From Hydrogenophaga sp. (GTDB taxonomy: Bacteria > Pseudomonadota > Gammaproteobacteria > Burkholderiales > Burkholderiaceae_C), in contig JAIFNE010000190.1 in assembly GCA_020047875.1 (NCBI GenBank), forward strand, positions 1 through 11,825: a stretch of 11,825 nucleotides of DNA, in the 5' to 3' direction. Every line of letters starts with the position of its first letter. Position 1 is the first letter of the stretch. The notes under the pieces are model-generated. The model was not told where the DNA came from, ran no database searches, and saw only the letters and a program-made list of their open reading frames with translations. This document shows, piece by piece, positions 4,902 through 11,825 of this stretch. The position numbers and the translations under genes were made by a program.

Positions 4902-5870
4902 ATGCTGAACCGCCGACACCTCACCGCCGCCCTGGCTGCGACCGCACTGGCGCTGCCCCTCACCGGCATGGCGCAACCCACCACGCGCATCATCGTGCCG
5001 TTCGGTGCCGGTGGTCCGATTGACGTCACCGCGCGGGTACTGGCCGAGGCGGTGAAGGGGTCGCTGGGCACCGTGATCATCGAGAACCGCGCGGGGGCGG
5101 GCGGCAACATTGGCGTGTCTGCCGCAGCCAAAGCAGCGCCCGACGGGCTCACCCTGGGCGTGGCCACCACCGCCTCCCACGGCATCAATCCCTGGCTGTT
5201 CAAAAACCTACCTTACGACCCGGTGAAAGACACCACGCCCATCACGCAAATGCTGCGCGTGCCCAATGTGCTGGTGGTCAATGCCGAGACAGCGACGCGC
5301 CTGAACATCCGGTCGGTAGCCGATCTGATCGCCTACGCCAGGGCCAACCCCGGCAAGCTCAACTACGGCTCGGGCGGCAACGGCAGCGCGGGCCACCTGG
5401 CCGGCGAGCTGTTCAAGAACCAGGCGCGCGTGTTTGCGGTGCACATTCCCTACAACGGCGGCAACCCGGCCCAGACCGCGCTGCTGGGCGGCCAGGTCGA
5501 CTTCAATTTCGACAACCTCGCCACCGCCGCGCCCAACATCCGCGCCGGCCGCATCAAGGCGCTGGCCGTCACCACCGCCCAGCGCAGCAGCGTGATGCCC
5601 GAGGTGCCCACCCTGGCCGAGACCCTGCCCGGCTTCGAGATCGACACCTGGTGGGGGCTGTTCGCACCCGCTGGCACGCCACCGGAAACCGTGCGCAAGC
5701 TCAATGCCACCTTCACGCAGGCCCTGAACACGCCCGAAGTCAAGGCCCGATTTGCCACGCTGATGGCAGAGCCGGCACCCAGCACGCCCGAGGCCTTCGG
5801 TGCATTCATCCAGAGCGAGCGCGCCAAGTACGAGCGGCTGGTGAAGATCAGCGGCGCGCGCGTGGATTGA
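4902..5870 (+). CDS. Bug-family tripartite tricarboxylate transporter substrate-binding protein (TctC-like)
   Basis: This periplasmic binding protein captures small carboxylates or related solutes for TTT-type uptake or sensing. ATG 4902 is preceded by AAGGAAA at good spacing, which decides this start. The 322-aa product has a signal peptide (MLNRRHLTAALAATALALPL, likely cleaved after GMA at residue 24); the twin Arg near the start makes Tat export possible. Family hallmarks are VPFGAGGPIDVTAR (32-45), ENRAGAGGNIG (61-71), YDPVKDTTPITQ, GSGGNGSAGHLAGELF and IPYNGGNPAQTALLGGQVDF. The partner membrane genes tctA and tctB are not in the window, as is usual for the many orphan Bug proteins of Burkholderiales. 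The ligand cannot be read from the sequence. Location after a reductase hints at a shared catabolic substrate, which is speculative. Confidence 0.92.
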   Translation: MLNRRHLTAALAATALALPLTGMAQPTTRIIVPFGAGGPIDVTARVLAEAVKGSLGTVIIENRAGAGGNIGVSAAAKAAPDGLTLGVATTASHGINPWLFKNLPYDPVKDTTPITQMLRVPNVLVVNAETATRLNIRSVADLIAYARANPGKLNYGSGGNGSAGHLAGELFKNQARVFAVHIPYNGGNPAQTALLGGQVDFNFDNLATAAPNIRAGRIKALAVTTAQRSSVMPEVPTLAETLPGFEIDTWWGLFAPAGTPPETVRKLNATFTQALNTPEVKARFATLMAEPAPSTPEAFGAFIQSERAKYERLVKISGARVD

Positions 5871-5946
5871 AGCGCTCAAACACCGAACACCCCCAGGCGG
5901 GCTCGTGCATCGGCTGAACCCGCGGGGCTGACTCGATCGCCCGGGC

Positions 5947-5964
5947 CGCTGCGGGTGAGCAGCG
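5947..5964 (+). terminator. weak hairpin in the convergent gap between the Bug gene and folK
   Basis: CGCTGC (5947-5952) pairs perfectly with GCAGCG (5959-5964) around loop GGGTGA, and CCTTCTTGGTTCT follows on the plus strand. The 115-base gap lies between two converging stops, where a terminator is expected. The tail is only moderately T-rich, so this is a tentative intrinsic terminator. Confidence 0.3.
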
Positions 5965-5985
5965 CCTTCTTGGTTCTGCGTTGCC

Positions 5986-6459
5986 TCAGCCCAGCCGTTC
6001 GATTGCCTGCCCGGCGATCGCCTGCAAAGCCCTGTCCTCCACCAGACCGGGCAAAACCTCCCGCAAGGGCAGCAACACAAACGCCCGGTCATCCATGCGC
6101 GGGTGCGGCACGGTGAGCGCGGGCGAGGCAATGCGCGCATGGCCGTACAGCAGCAGATCCAGATCGAGCGTGCGCGGGGCGTTGCGGTAAGGACGCACGC
6201 GGCCGGCAGCCCGCTCGATGGCCTGCAGCGCGGTGAGCAGATCGGGTGCGCTCAGGGTGGTGGCGATCTGCGCCACCGCGTTGATGTAATCGGGCCCGGT
6301 GGAATCGATCGGCGCGCTGCGGTAGAAGCTGGAGGCTTGCAGCAGACGCACCCCCGGGGTGGAACCGAGTTGGACCAGTGCGTCGCGCAGCGCCTGCGCG
6401 GGGTCGCCCAGATTGGCGCCCAGACCGATGTAGGCGGTGATCTCCTCGCGCGCTGTCAT
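5986..6459 (-). CDS. folK: 2-amino-4-hydroxy-6-hydroxymethyldihydropteridine pyrophosphokinase (HPPK)
   Basis: FolK transfers pyrophosphate from ATP to 6-hydroxymethyl-7,8-dihydropterin, giving the substrate that dihydropteroate synthase joins to p-aminobenzoate in folate synthesis. The product has 157 aa, close to E. coli FolK. Visible signatures are YIGLGANLGD (10-19), SSFYRSAPI, DYINAVAQI and the diagnostic YRNAPRTLDLDLLLYG, with the Mg-binding Asp99 and Asp101, followed by VPHPRMDDRAFVLLPL. The start ATG at 6459 lies 24 bases after the pcnB stop, so folK is probably the last gene read from the minus-strand cluster within this window. No strong Shine-Dalgarno is seen. No folP or folB is in the window; pairing with pcnB is a common arrangement in proteobacteria. 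Confidence 0.95.
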   Translation of the reverse strand: MTAREEITAYIGLGANLGDPAQALRDALVQLGSTPGVRLLQASSFYRSAPIDSTGPDYINAVAQIATTLSAPDLLTALQAIERAAGRVRPYRNAPRTLDLDLLLYGHARIASPALTVPHPRMDDRAFVLLPLREVLPGLVEDRALQAIAGQAIERLG

Positions 6460-6483
6460 GGCACCCGCACCGGAGCGCTGCGC

Positions 6484-8148
6484 TTACTCGACGGAACCGG
6501 TGTCGGGCGCATCGGCGGCACCACCCGCAGGCTTGCGGCGACGGCGGCGGCGCTTTTTCGGCGCGCCGGTGCCCTCACCACCTACGCCTGCCTCTCCAGC
6601 GGGACTCACGCCGGCGTCATCCGCCGCGCCACGCTCATCCGACTCGTCGTCGGCGTCGCGCCCAGCGGGTGCAGTGGTGCTGTGGCCGGGCGGGTGATCT
6701 GTGTCGCTGCGCTTGACGCGGCGCGCCTTGCCGGCGCCAGAGGCGCCCTGGCCTTCTTTGCGCTGGGCATCCACCATGTCTTCGCGCATCACATCGCTCA
6801 CGTGCTGGAAGGTTTCCCACCAGTGCGCCAGCTCCTCTTCCACCTCGCCCACCTGGGCGCGCAGGCGCAGGAAGTCAAAGCCGGCGCGAAAGCGGGGCTG
6901 ATCGACCAGGCTGAAGGGGCTGCTGCCCACGCGCTTGTCAAAGCGCGGCTGCATCAGCCAGATTTCGCGCATGTCAGCGCCCAATTTACCGCGGCCCGAC
7001 ACATCGCCAATACGGCTTTCAAACACATCGTCCACCGCATCAAGCAGGGCCGCCATGGGCGCGGGCGGGCGCTGACTGGCGTGTGATTTCGGGCGCGGCT
7101 GCAGCCGCTGCTGCCAGCCAGTGCGCACATCGGACCAGAGCACGCACGCCAGCAGGAAACTCGGCGCCACCGGCTTGCCCTCGCCCACCCGGCGGTCGGT
7201 GTCTTGCAGCGCGAGTTTCACAAACGGATCGTCGGCGCGCTGCACCACCACGTCGAGCAGCGGGTAGATGCCGGTGTCCAGACCCACCTGGCGCAACTGG
7301 GCCACGCTATCGAGCGAATGGCCGGTTTGCAGCAGCTTGAGCATTTCGTCGAACAGCCGGCTTTGCGGCACATCGGCCAGCAGGCCGCGCGACGAGGCCA
7401 AGGGCGCGAGCGTTTTGGCATCGAAGCTGAACCCGAGGTGGCTGAGCTTGGCCGCGAAGCGCACGGCGCGGATGATGCGCACCGGGTCTTCGCGGTAGCG
7501 GGTGGCGGCGTCGCCGATCATGCGCAGCGTTTTCTTCTTGGCGTCGCGGATGCCGTGGTGGAAATCGACCACGATCTGCGACTCGGGGTCGTAATACATC
7601 GCGTTGATGGAGAAGTCGCGGCGGGCCGCGTCTTGCTCGATCGGGCCCCAGACGTTGTCGCGCAGCACGCGGCCGCTGGCGTCCACCGCGTGGGTCATGC
7701 CAGCGAGCTGCCCTTTGCTGGTGCGTTCGTTGCCCTGGACCTGATCGGCGTCGGCGCTGTCGAGATAAGCGCGAAAGGTGGACACCTCGATCACCTCATG
7801 CTCGCGCCCCCGGCCATGGACCACGTGCACGATACGAAAGCGCCGCCCGATGATGAAGGCGCGGCGAAACAGGCCCTTGACCTGCTCGGGCGTGGCGCTG
7901 GTGGCCACGTCGAAGTCTTTCGGGCGCAGGCCCAGCAGCAGGTCGCGCACCGCACCGCCGACGATGTAGGCCTCGAAGCCACCTTGCTTGAGGGTGTGCA
8001 CCACATCGAGCGCGCGCTGATCGACTAGGTTGCGGTCGATACCGTGCACCGCCACGGGCACATCTTCGCGCTTACCGAACTTCGGCGGTGGGGCGGATTG
8101 GGCGCCGCTGGCTTTGCCCAGCAGCTTGTCAAAGAATTTCTTGATCAT
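6484..8148 (-). CDS. pcnB: poly(A) polymerase I with an extended basic C-terminal tail
   Basis: PcnB adds 3' poly(A) tails to RNA, marking it for decay and affecting antisense control of some plasmids. The 554-aa product has the class II nucleotidyltransferase head: IVGGAVRDLLLG (62-73), then RPKDFDVATSA with catalytic Asp78 and Asp80. Next come DFSINAMYYD, the neck and RNA-binding segment RYREDPVRIIRAVRFAAKL, and a helical body. About the last 85 residues are low complexity: acidic (DADDESDERG), then Gly/Ala-rich, then KK followed by six Arg and Lys (about 531-539). It is roughly 90 residues longer than E. coli PcnB, mostly in that tail. A tRNA nucleotidyltransferase is the alternative, but length, basic tail and neighbouring folK favour pcnB. 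The ATG overlaps the HAD gene stop (ATGA), indicating coupling. Confidence 0.93.
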   Translation of the reverse strand: MIKKFFDKLLGKASGAQSAPPPKFGKREDVPVAVHGIDRNLVDQRALDVVHTLKQGGFEAYIVGGAVRDLLLGLRPKDFDVATSATPEQVKGLFRRAFIIGRRFRIVHVVHGRGREHEVIEVSTFRAYLDSADADQVQGNERTSKGQLAGMTHAVDASGRVLRDNVWGPIEQDAARRDFSINAMYYDPESQIVVDFHHGIRDAKKKTLRMIGDAATRYREDPVRIIRAVRFAAKLSHLGFSFDAKTLAPLASSRGLLADVPQSRLFDEMLKLLQTGHSLDSVAQLRQVGLDTGIYPLLDVVVQRADDPFVKLALQDTDRRVGEGKPVAPSFLLACVLWSDVRTGWQQRLQPRPKSHASQRPPAPMAALLDAVDDVFESRIGDVSGRGKLGADMREIWLMQPRFDKRVGSSPFSLVDQPRFRAGFDFLRLRAQVGEVEEELAHWWETFQHVSDVMREDMVDAQRKEGQGASGAGKARRVKRSDTDHPPGHSTTAPAGRDADDESDERGAADDAGVSPAGEAGVGGEGTGAPKKRRRRRRKPAGGAADAPDTGSVE

Positions 8149-8828
8149 TCGAATAGGTTCAGGATGCGCCAGCCGCGATCGGTGGCGATGGCGCTGAGGC
8201 GCTGGTCCGGGTTGGTGGCCACGGGCTGGTGCACTTTCTCAAGCAGCGGCAGATCGTTGATCGAATCGCTGTAGAAGATGCTGTGCGCAACCCGGTCCCA
8301 GGACAGGCCGCGCGAAGCCAGCCATTGTTCCACACGCGCCACCTTGCCCTCGCGAAACGAAGGTGTGCCCCGAATTTCTCCGGTGGGCTCGCCCTGGGGG
8401 TCGCGCTCCAGCTCGATGGCGATCAGCTCGTCCACCCCGAAGGCCTGGGCGATGGGACGGGTGACGAACTCGTTGGTGGCGGTGATGATGATCACCACAT
8501 CGCCAGCGGCCTGGTGCGCACGCACCAGCTCGATCGCCTGCGGCTTCATGGCCGGGCGGATGACGTGCTCCATGAAGCGCGCATGGGCCTCGGCGGCGCG
8601 TTGCTGGCCGTGTTCGCGCGCGGCGCTGGTGGCAAAGCGCACGTAGGCCGCGATGTCGAGCGTGCCGGCTTTGTACTGCTCGTAAAAGGCGTCATTGGCG
8701 CGGCTGTGGGTTTGGGCATCGCGCCAGCCCAACTCCACGGTGAAGACGCCCCAGGCGTGGTCGGAATCCAGCGGCAGCAGGGTGTGATCAAGGTCGAACA
8801 GGGCAAGGCGTATCGGTGGCACGGGCAT
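8145..8828 (-). CDS. HAD-IB family phosphatase (SerB-like fold)
   Basis: This is a cytosolic phosphatase of the haloacid dehalogenase superfamily, subfamily IB. The 227-aa product has all four motifs. Motif I is FDLDHTLL, with nucleophile Asp12 and acid/base Asp14. Motif II is IIITATNEF (Thr116). Motif III is Lys162 in REGKVARV. Motif IV is YSDSINDLPLL with Asp188 and Asp192. A helical cap lies between motifs I and II. The natural substrate is not evident; related proteins are annotated as phosphoserine or histidinol phosphatase-like. ATG 8828 was chosen; an in-frame TTG at 8840 would add four residues, and neither has a clear Shine-Dalgarno. Its stop overlaps the pcnB start by 4 bases, and it begins 51 bases after hda, consistent with one operon. 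Confidence 0.88.
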   Translation of the reverse strand: MPVPPIRLALFDLDHTLLPLDSDHAWGVFTVELGWRDAQTHSRANDAFYEQYKAGTLDIAAYVRFATSAAREHGQQRAAEAHARFMEHVIRPAMKPQAIELVRAHQAAGDVVIIITATNEFVTRPIAQAFGVDELIAIELERDPQGEPTGEIRGTPSFREGKVARVEQWLASRGLSWDRVAHSIFYSDSINDLPLLEKVHQPVATNPDQRLSAIATDRGWRILNLFE

Positions 8829-8879
8829 GGAATCAGACAAAAAGGACAGCGCGGCGCGCGCGCGGGAAAACGCAGGCGC

Positions 8880-9587
8880 TCACGCGCCATCCAGCATGGA
8901 CTTGATCAGCGGGATGGTCACCGCGCGCTGGGTGCGCAGGGCGTAGGCGTCGAGCTGTTGCAAGAGCTGCATCAGGCTGGCGAGGTCGCGGGCGAAGCGG
9001 GTGAGCATGTAGTCCATCACCTCGTCGCTCAAAAACACGCCGCGCTCATCGGCCGCGCGGCGCAGCACCGAGCGGCGTTCGGCCTCACCCAGCGCATGCA
9101 GCTGGAACACATGGCCCCAGCCAAGCCGGGTGCGCAGGTCTTCGCGCAGCGGCAGATCGGCCGGCGGGCGGTCGGCCGCAGCGAGCACCCAGCGGGCCCG
9201 GCCGTGGGCAGGGCTCTGGGCGTTGACAAACCAGTTGAACGCAACGGCCTGTTGCTCGATGTCAAAGCGCTGGCAATCGTCGAGCAAGACCGCGTCCCAG
9301 CCGTCGTCAAACTCGTCGAGCGACTGGGTGCTGGCATCCAGCCAGCCAACCCGCCCGCCCTGGGCCTGCAGCGCCTGGCGCACGGCGCGCAGCAAATGGG
9401 TTTTGCCGCTGCCGCTGTCGCCCCACAGGCAGGTGGGGACGGGGGAACGCAGGGGATTGGCAGTCCAGAGTTGCAGGTGCGCCAGCGCAGCCTCGTTGCC
9501 CAGGGGCACAAAGCTCTGCAAGGTGGGCACTGGGGCCAGCCCGATGTCCAGCGCCATCTGTTGCATGGGCGGGGAACAGTTGCTCAT
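8880..9587 (-). CDS. hda: DnaA regulatory inactivator Hda
   Basis: Hda, bound to the DNA-loaded sliding clamp, stimulates ATP hydrolysis by DnaA after initiation and so prevents re-initiation. The 235-aa product is one DnaA-type AAA+ module. Near the N-terminus QMALDI (10-15) fits the clamp-binding pattern Q-x-x-L-x-hydrophobic. Walker A is GDSGSGKT (56-63), Walker B is VLLDDCQRF, REDLRTRLGWG carries the box VII arginine, and RFARDLASLMQLLQQLD is the sensor II region. No DnaA domain IV follows, which separates it from DnaA itself. The ATG overlaps the permease stop as ATGA (9584-9587). An internal ATG at 9566 is an alternative that would also keep the clamp motif. DnaA-related helicase loaders are excluded by this motif and the gene context. 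Confidence 0.92.
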   Translation of the reverse strand: MSNCSPPMQQMALDIGLAPVPTLQSFVPLGNEAALAHLQLWTANPLRSPVPTCLWGDSGSGKTHLLRAVRQALQAQGGRVGWLDASTQSLDEFDDGWDAVLLDDCQRFDIEQQAVAFNWFVNAQSPAHGRARWVLAAADRPPADLPLREDLRTRLGWGHVFQLHALGEAERRSVLRRAADERGVFLSDEVMDYMLTRFARDLASLMQLLQQLDAYALRTQRAVTIPLIKSMLDGA

Positions 9588-10699
9588 GTGGCGTCGTCCG
9601 GGCGCGCTGCGGACCGTGGCGCAGCAGCCGATGCATCGCCTTCCAGGTAGAGCGCACTCTGCAGGTAGCCAGCCTTGGCGCGCCGAATGGCCACCAGCAG
9701 CACCGCGCTGGCGGGCAGCGCGATCAGCACGCCAACAAACCCGAACAGCTGACCAAAGGCCATCAAGGCAAAAATCACCGCAATCGGGTGCAGGCCAATC
9801 CGCTCGCCCAGCAGGCGCGGCGTGACATACATGCTCTCAACCACCTGCCCCACGACGAAGACCAGCGCCACCAGCGCCACCCCGGCCAGGGCTTGAAACT
9901 GCAACACGGCGGCCAGCACGCCCATGATCATGCCCAACCCGAAACCCAGATAGGGCACAAACACCGCCAGCCCGGTGAACACGCCGATGGGCAGCGCCAG
10001 CTTCAAGCCCACCAGCGCCAAGCCCCCGGTATAGAACACCGCAAGCAGGCCCATCACCACAAGCTGGCCGCGCAGGTACTGGCCGAGCACGGCGTCCGTC
10101 TCGTCAAGAAAACTCTGCACGCTGGTGCGCCAGCGCGGCGGAATCAGCCGCTTCGTGCGCTCGATCAGGTGCGCCCAGTCCAAGAGTAGGTAATAGGCCA
10201 CGATGGGCGCGAGCACCAGATTGCCGAACACCGCCGCCAGCGCGCTGCCTCCAATGCGCAGCGAGGACAGCAAACCGTCGATCAGATCGCCCTCATGTCC
10301 GGCGATCATCGAGCGCAGCCATTCGCGGACCTGGGCCACATCGATCTGCAGGTCGATGCCAAAGCGCGCGGCCAGCGGCAGCAGGAACTCGTTGAAACGG
10401 TCCAGCAACAATGGCACCTGCTCCTTGAGCAAGGGCACCTGCTTGGTGATCACCGGCAAGATCAGCAGAAACACCGCAGCCAGCACCAGCGTCAGAAGAA
10501 AAATCGCCAGCCCGGCACCCAGCCAGCGCGGAACGTGGCGAGCGTGCAGCCAAGCCACCATGGGCTGCAGCACATAAGCCAGAACCGCGGCGAGCAAAAA
10601 CGGCATCAGCACCGGCGCCAGCAAGGACAGCAGCAGCCAGCAGACCAGTGCAATGGCCGCCCAGGACGCGACGCGGATCTGATTCGGGGTGAAGTTCAT
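9584..10699 (-). CDS. AI-2E family transporter (YdiK/PerM/TqsA-like membrane protein)
   Basis: This is an inner-membrane protein of 371 aa from the family named for E. coli TqsA. Members are linked to export of the autoinducer AI-2, Na+/H+ exchange or unknown substrates, so the name does not prove quorum-sensing function. There are about eight hydrophobic segments: one or two helices at the N-terminus (roughly 10-45), another at about 62-85, a long soluble loop (about 86-150, KQVPLLKEQVPLLLDRF), then a membrane-rich C-terminal half. Typical features are LAPIVAYYLLLDW, the FVPYLGFGLGMIMG segment and ESMYVTPRLLGERIGLHP. It is the first gene read in the minus-strand cluster and overlaps hda by 4 bases. 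It diverges from purM across 140 bases. The start ATG 10699 lacks a clear Shine-Dalgarno. Confidence 0.9.
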   Translation of the reverse strand: MNFTPNQIRVASWAAIALVCWLLLSLLAPVLMPFLLAAVLAYVLQPMVAWLHARHVPRWLGAGLAIFLLTLVLAAVFLLILPVITKQVPLLKEQVPLLLDRFNEFLLPLAARFGIDLQIDVAQVREWLRSMIAGHEGDLIDGLLSSLRIGGSALAAVFGNLVLAPIVAYYLLLDWAHLIERTKRLIPPRWRTSVQSFLDETDAVLGQYLRGQLVVMGLLAVFYTGGLALVGLKLALPIGVFTGLAVFVPYLGFGLGMIMGVLAAVLQFQALAGVALVALVFVVGQVVESMYVTPRLLGERIGLHPIAVIFALMAFGQLFGFVGVLIALPASAVLLVAIRRAKAGYLQSALYLEGDASAAAPRSAARPDDAT

Positions 10700-10839
10700 G
10701 GGTAACGCAACGGGAGGCCAGGGGCCGACGCGGCCCTTAAAATCTCGGGCAAATTCTATTCCGCGCCTCTGCAGGCGTTTCGTTTCTGGCTCCTGGGAGC
10801 CACAACCTCGCCTGCGGCCACGCGCCGCGACCGCCGCCC
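10700..10839. promoter_or_regulatory. divergent regulatory gap between the AI-2E-type gene and purM
   Basis: These 140 bases separate the minus-strand operon from purM and should contain both promoters. The most AT-rich part (10736-10760, CTTAAAATCTCGGGCAAATTC) is the likeliest promoter zone, but no well-spaced consensus pair was found. A perfect hairpin GGCTCC-TG-GGAGCC lies at 10788-10801, 38 bases before the purM ATG, and would be in the purM leader if transcription starts upstream of it. I see no PurR-like operator that I would defend. Confidence 0.35.
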
Positions 10840-11825
10840 ATGACCTCCAGCCACCCCACTCCCCTTTCCTACAGAGACGCCGGTGTCGACATCGACGCGG
10901 GTGATGCGCTGGTCGAGCGCATCAAGCCGCTGGCCAGAAAAACCATGCGCGAAGGCGTGCTGGCCGGCATCGGCGGCTTCGGCGCGCTGTTCGAAGTGCC
11001 CAAGCGCTACCAGGAGCCGGTGCTGGTCAGCGGCACCGACGGCGTGGGCACCAAGCTCAAGCTGGCGTTTGAATGGAACATGCACGACACGGTGGGCATC
11101 GACCTGGTGGGCATGAGCGTGAACGACGTGCTGGTGCAAGGCGCCGAGCCCCTCTTCTTCCTGGACTACTTCGCCTGCGGCAAGCTCGATGTAGAAACCG
11201 CTGCGGCCGTGGTCGGGGGCATCGCGACGGGCTGCGAACTCAGTGGCTGCGCGCTGATTGGCGGCGAAACGGCCGAGATGCCCGGCATGTACCCGGCTGG
11301 CGAATACGATCTGGCCGGCTTCTGCGTGGGCGTGGTCGAAAAATCGAAGATCCTCAACGGCCAGGGCGTGAAGCCGGGTGACGTGGTGCTGGGCCTGGCC
11401 TCGCACGGCGTGCATTCCAACGGCTTCTCGCTGGTGCGCAAGTGCATCGAACGCGCCGGGGCCGACCTCCCCACCACGCTCGATGGCCTGCCCTTTCGCG
11501 AAGCCATCATGAAGCCGACGCGACTGTATGTGAAGAACGTGCTCGCCACTCTCGCGAAACACCCCGTCAAGGCCCTGGCCCACATCACCGGCGGCGGCCT
11601 GCTGGAGAATATTCCGCGCGTGCTGCCCGAAGGCACGGCCGCCCACCTGAAAACGGGCAGCTGGCCACAGACCGAGCTGTTCGCCTGGCTGCAGAAGGTC
11701 GCTGGCATCGACGACACCGAGATGAACCGCACCTTCAACAACGGCATTGGCATGGTGGTGGTCATCGGCGCCGCCGAAGCCGCCGCCTGCGCTGCCACGC
11801 TGCGCGAACTGGGCGAGACGGTGTA
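10840..11825 (+). CDS. purM: phosphoribosylformylglycinamidine cyclo-ligase (AIR synthetase), 3' end outside window
   Basis: PurM closes the imidazole ring of 5-aminoimidazole ribonucleotide from FGAM with ATP, in de novo purine synthesis in the cytosol. The frame from ATG 10840 is open to the last base, giving 328 complete codons of an expected roughly 345-350. Signatures in order are SYRDAGVDIDAGD (10-22), GIGGFGALFE (43-52), the nucleotide loop GTDGVGTKLK (65-74), GIDLVGMSVNDVLVQGAEPL, GGETAEMPGMYPAGEYD (from 141), ASHGVHSNGFSLVR, HITGGGLLENIPRVLP (248 onward) and NRTFNNGIGM. No defect is seen. The ATG lacks an evident Shine-Dalgarno (CGACCGCCGCCC precedes it), but the N-terminus matches the usual betaproteobacterial PurM start. 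The gene is read away from the minus-strand operon. Confidence 0.96.
   Translation, partial: MTSSHPTPLSYRDAGVDIDAGDALVERIKPLARKTMREGVLAGIGGFGALFEVPKRYQEPVLVSGTDGVGTKLKLAFEWNMHDTVGIDLVGMSVNDVLVQGAEPLFFLDYFACGKLDVETAAAVVGGIATGCELSGCALIGGETAEMPGMYPAGEYDLAGFCVGVVEKSKILNGQGVKPGDVVLGLASHGVHSNGFSLVRKCIERAGADLPTTLDGLPFREAIMKPTRLYVKNVLATLAKHPVKALAHITGGGLLENIPRVLPEGTAAHLKTGSWPQTELFAWLQKVAGIDDTEMNRTFNNGIGMVVVIGAAEAAACAATLRELGETV

Noticed and set aside
8229..9650. 473-codon open frame on plus
   Set aside because: It is an antisense shadow of the HAD phosphatase and hda genes, both of which have complete catalytic motifs.
1..11825. CRISPR array, toxin-antitoxin pair or defence island
   Set aside because: No regularly spaced repeats, no cas-like genes and no recognisable toxin or defence enzyme; most of the window is ordinary housekeeping DNA.

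Overview
The window is high-GC chromosomal DNA that reads like a member of the Burkholderiales, most likely the family Comamonadaceae (Hydrogenophaga/Acidovorax-like). This is inferred from the very typical purM product, from the gene order purM / AI-2E-type permease / hda / HAD phosphatase / pcnB / folK, and from a Bug-type periplasmic binding protein, a family greatly expanded in this order. No database search was possible, so the taxonomy is inference.

Region 1 (1-1047) differs from the rest. It holds the 3' end of a gene whose product looks like the C-terminus of a histone-deacetylase-family amidohydrolase, then a coupled 40-codon ORF, then about 800 bases without a convincing gene. That stretch has several inverted and direct repeats. 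It includes a tandem 11-bp repeat, placed as integrase arm sites often are, and next to it on the minus strand what looks like the first seven codons of a tyrosine integrase gene. I read it as the scarred edge of an integrative element.

Region 2 (1048-5870) holds accessory or metabolic genes: a membrane-anchored lambda-R-like (GH104-type) peptidoglycan transglycosylase on minus; divergently a YrbG-type Ca/Na antiporter on plus; convergent with it, and overlapping by 4 bp at the stop codons, a YeeZ-like NAD(P)-binding SDR protein on minus; then on plus a [2Fe-2S]-ferredoxin/FAD/NAD(P)H reductase followed 36 bases later by a Bug-family solute-binding protein.

Region 3 (5986-10699, minus strand) is a compact housekeeping cluster read in the order AI-2E permease, hda, HAD phosphatase, pcnB, folK. 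Two of its junctions are ATGA overlaps. Functions cover membrane transport, control of DnaA, a phosphatase, RNA polyadenylation and folate synthesis. purM (10840 to the window end, partial) diverges from it across a 140-base regulatory gap.

I see no CRISPR array, rRNA, tRNA or complete mobile element, and no convincing undescribed multi-gene system. The best leads are the element scar in 244-1047 and the host-encoded, cysteine-bearing lambda-lysozyme-like protein.
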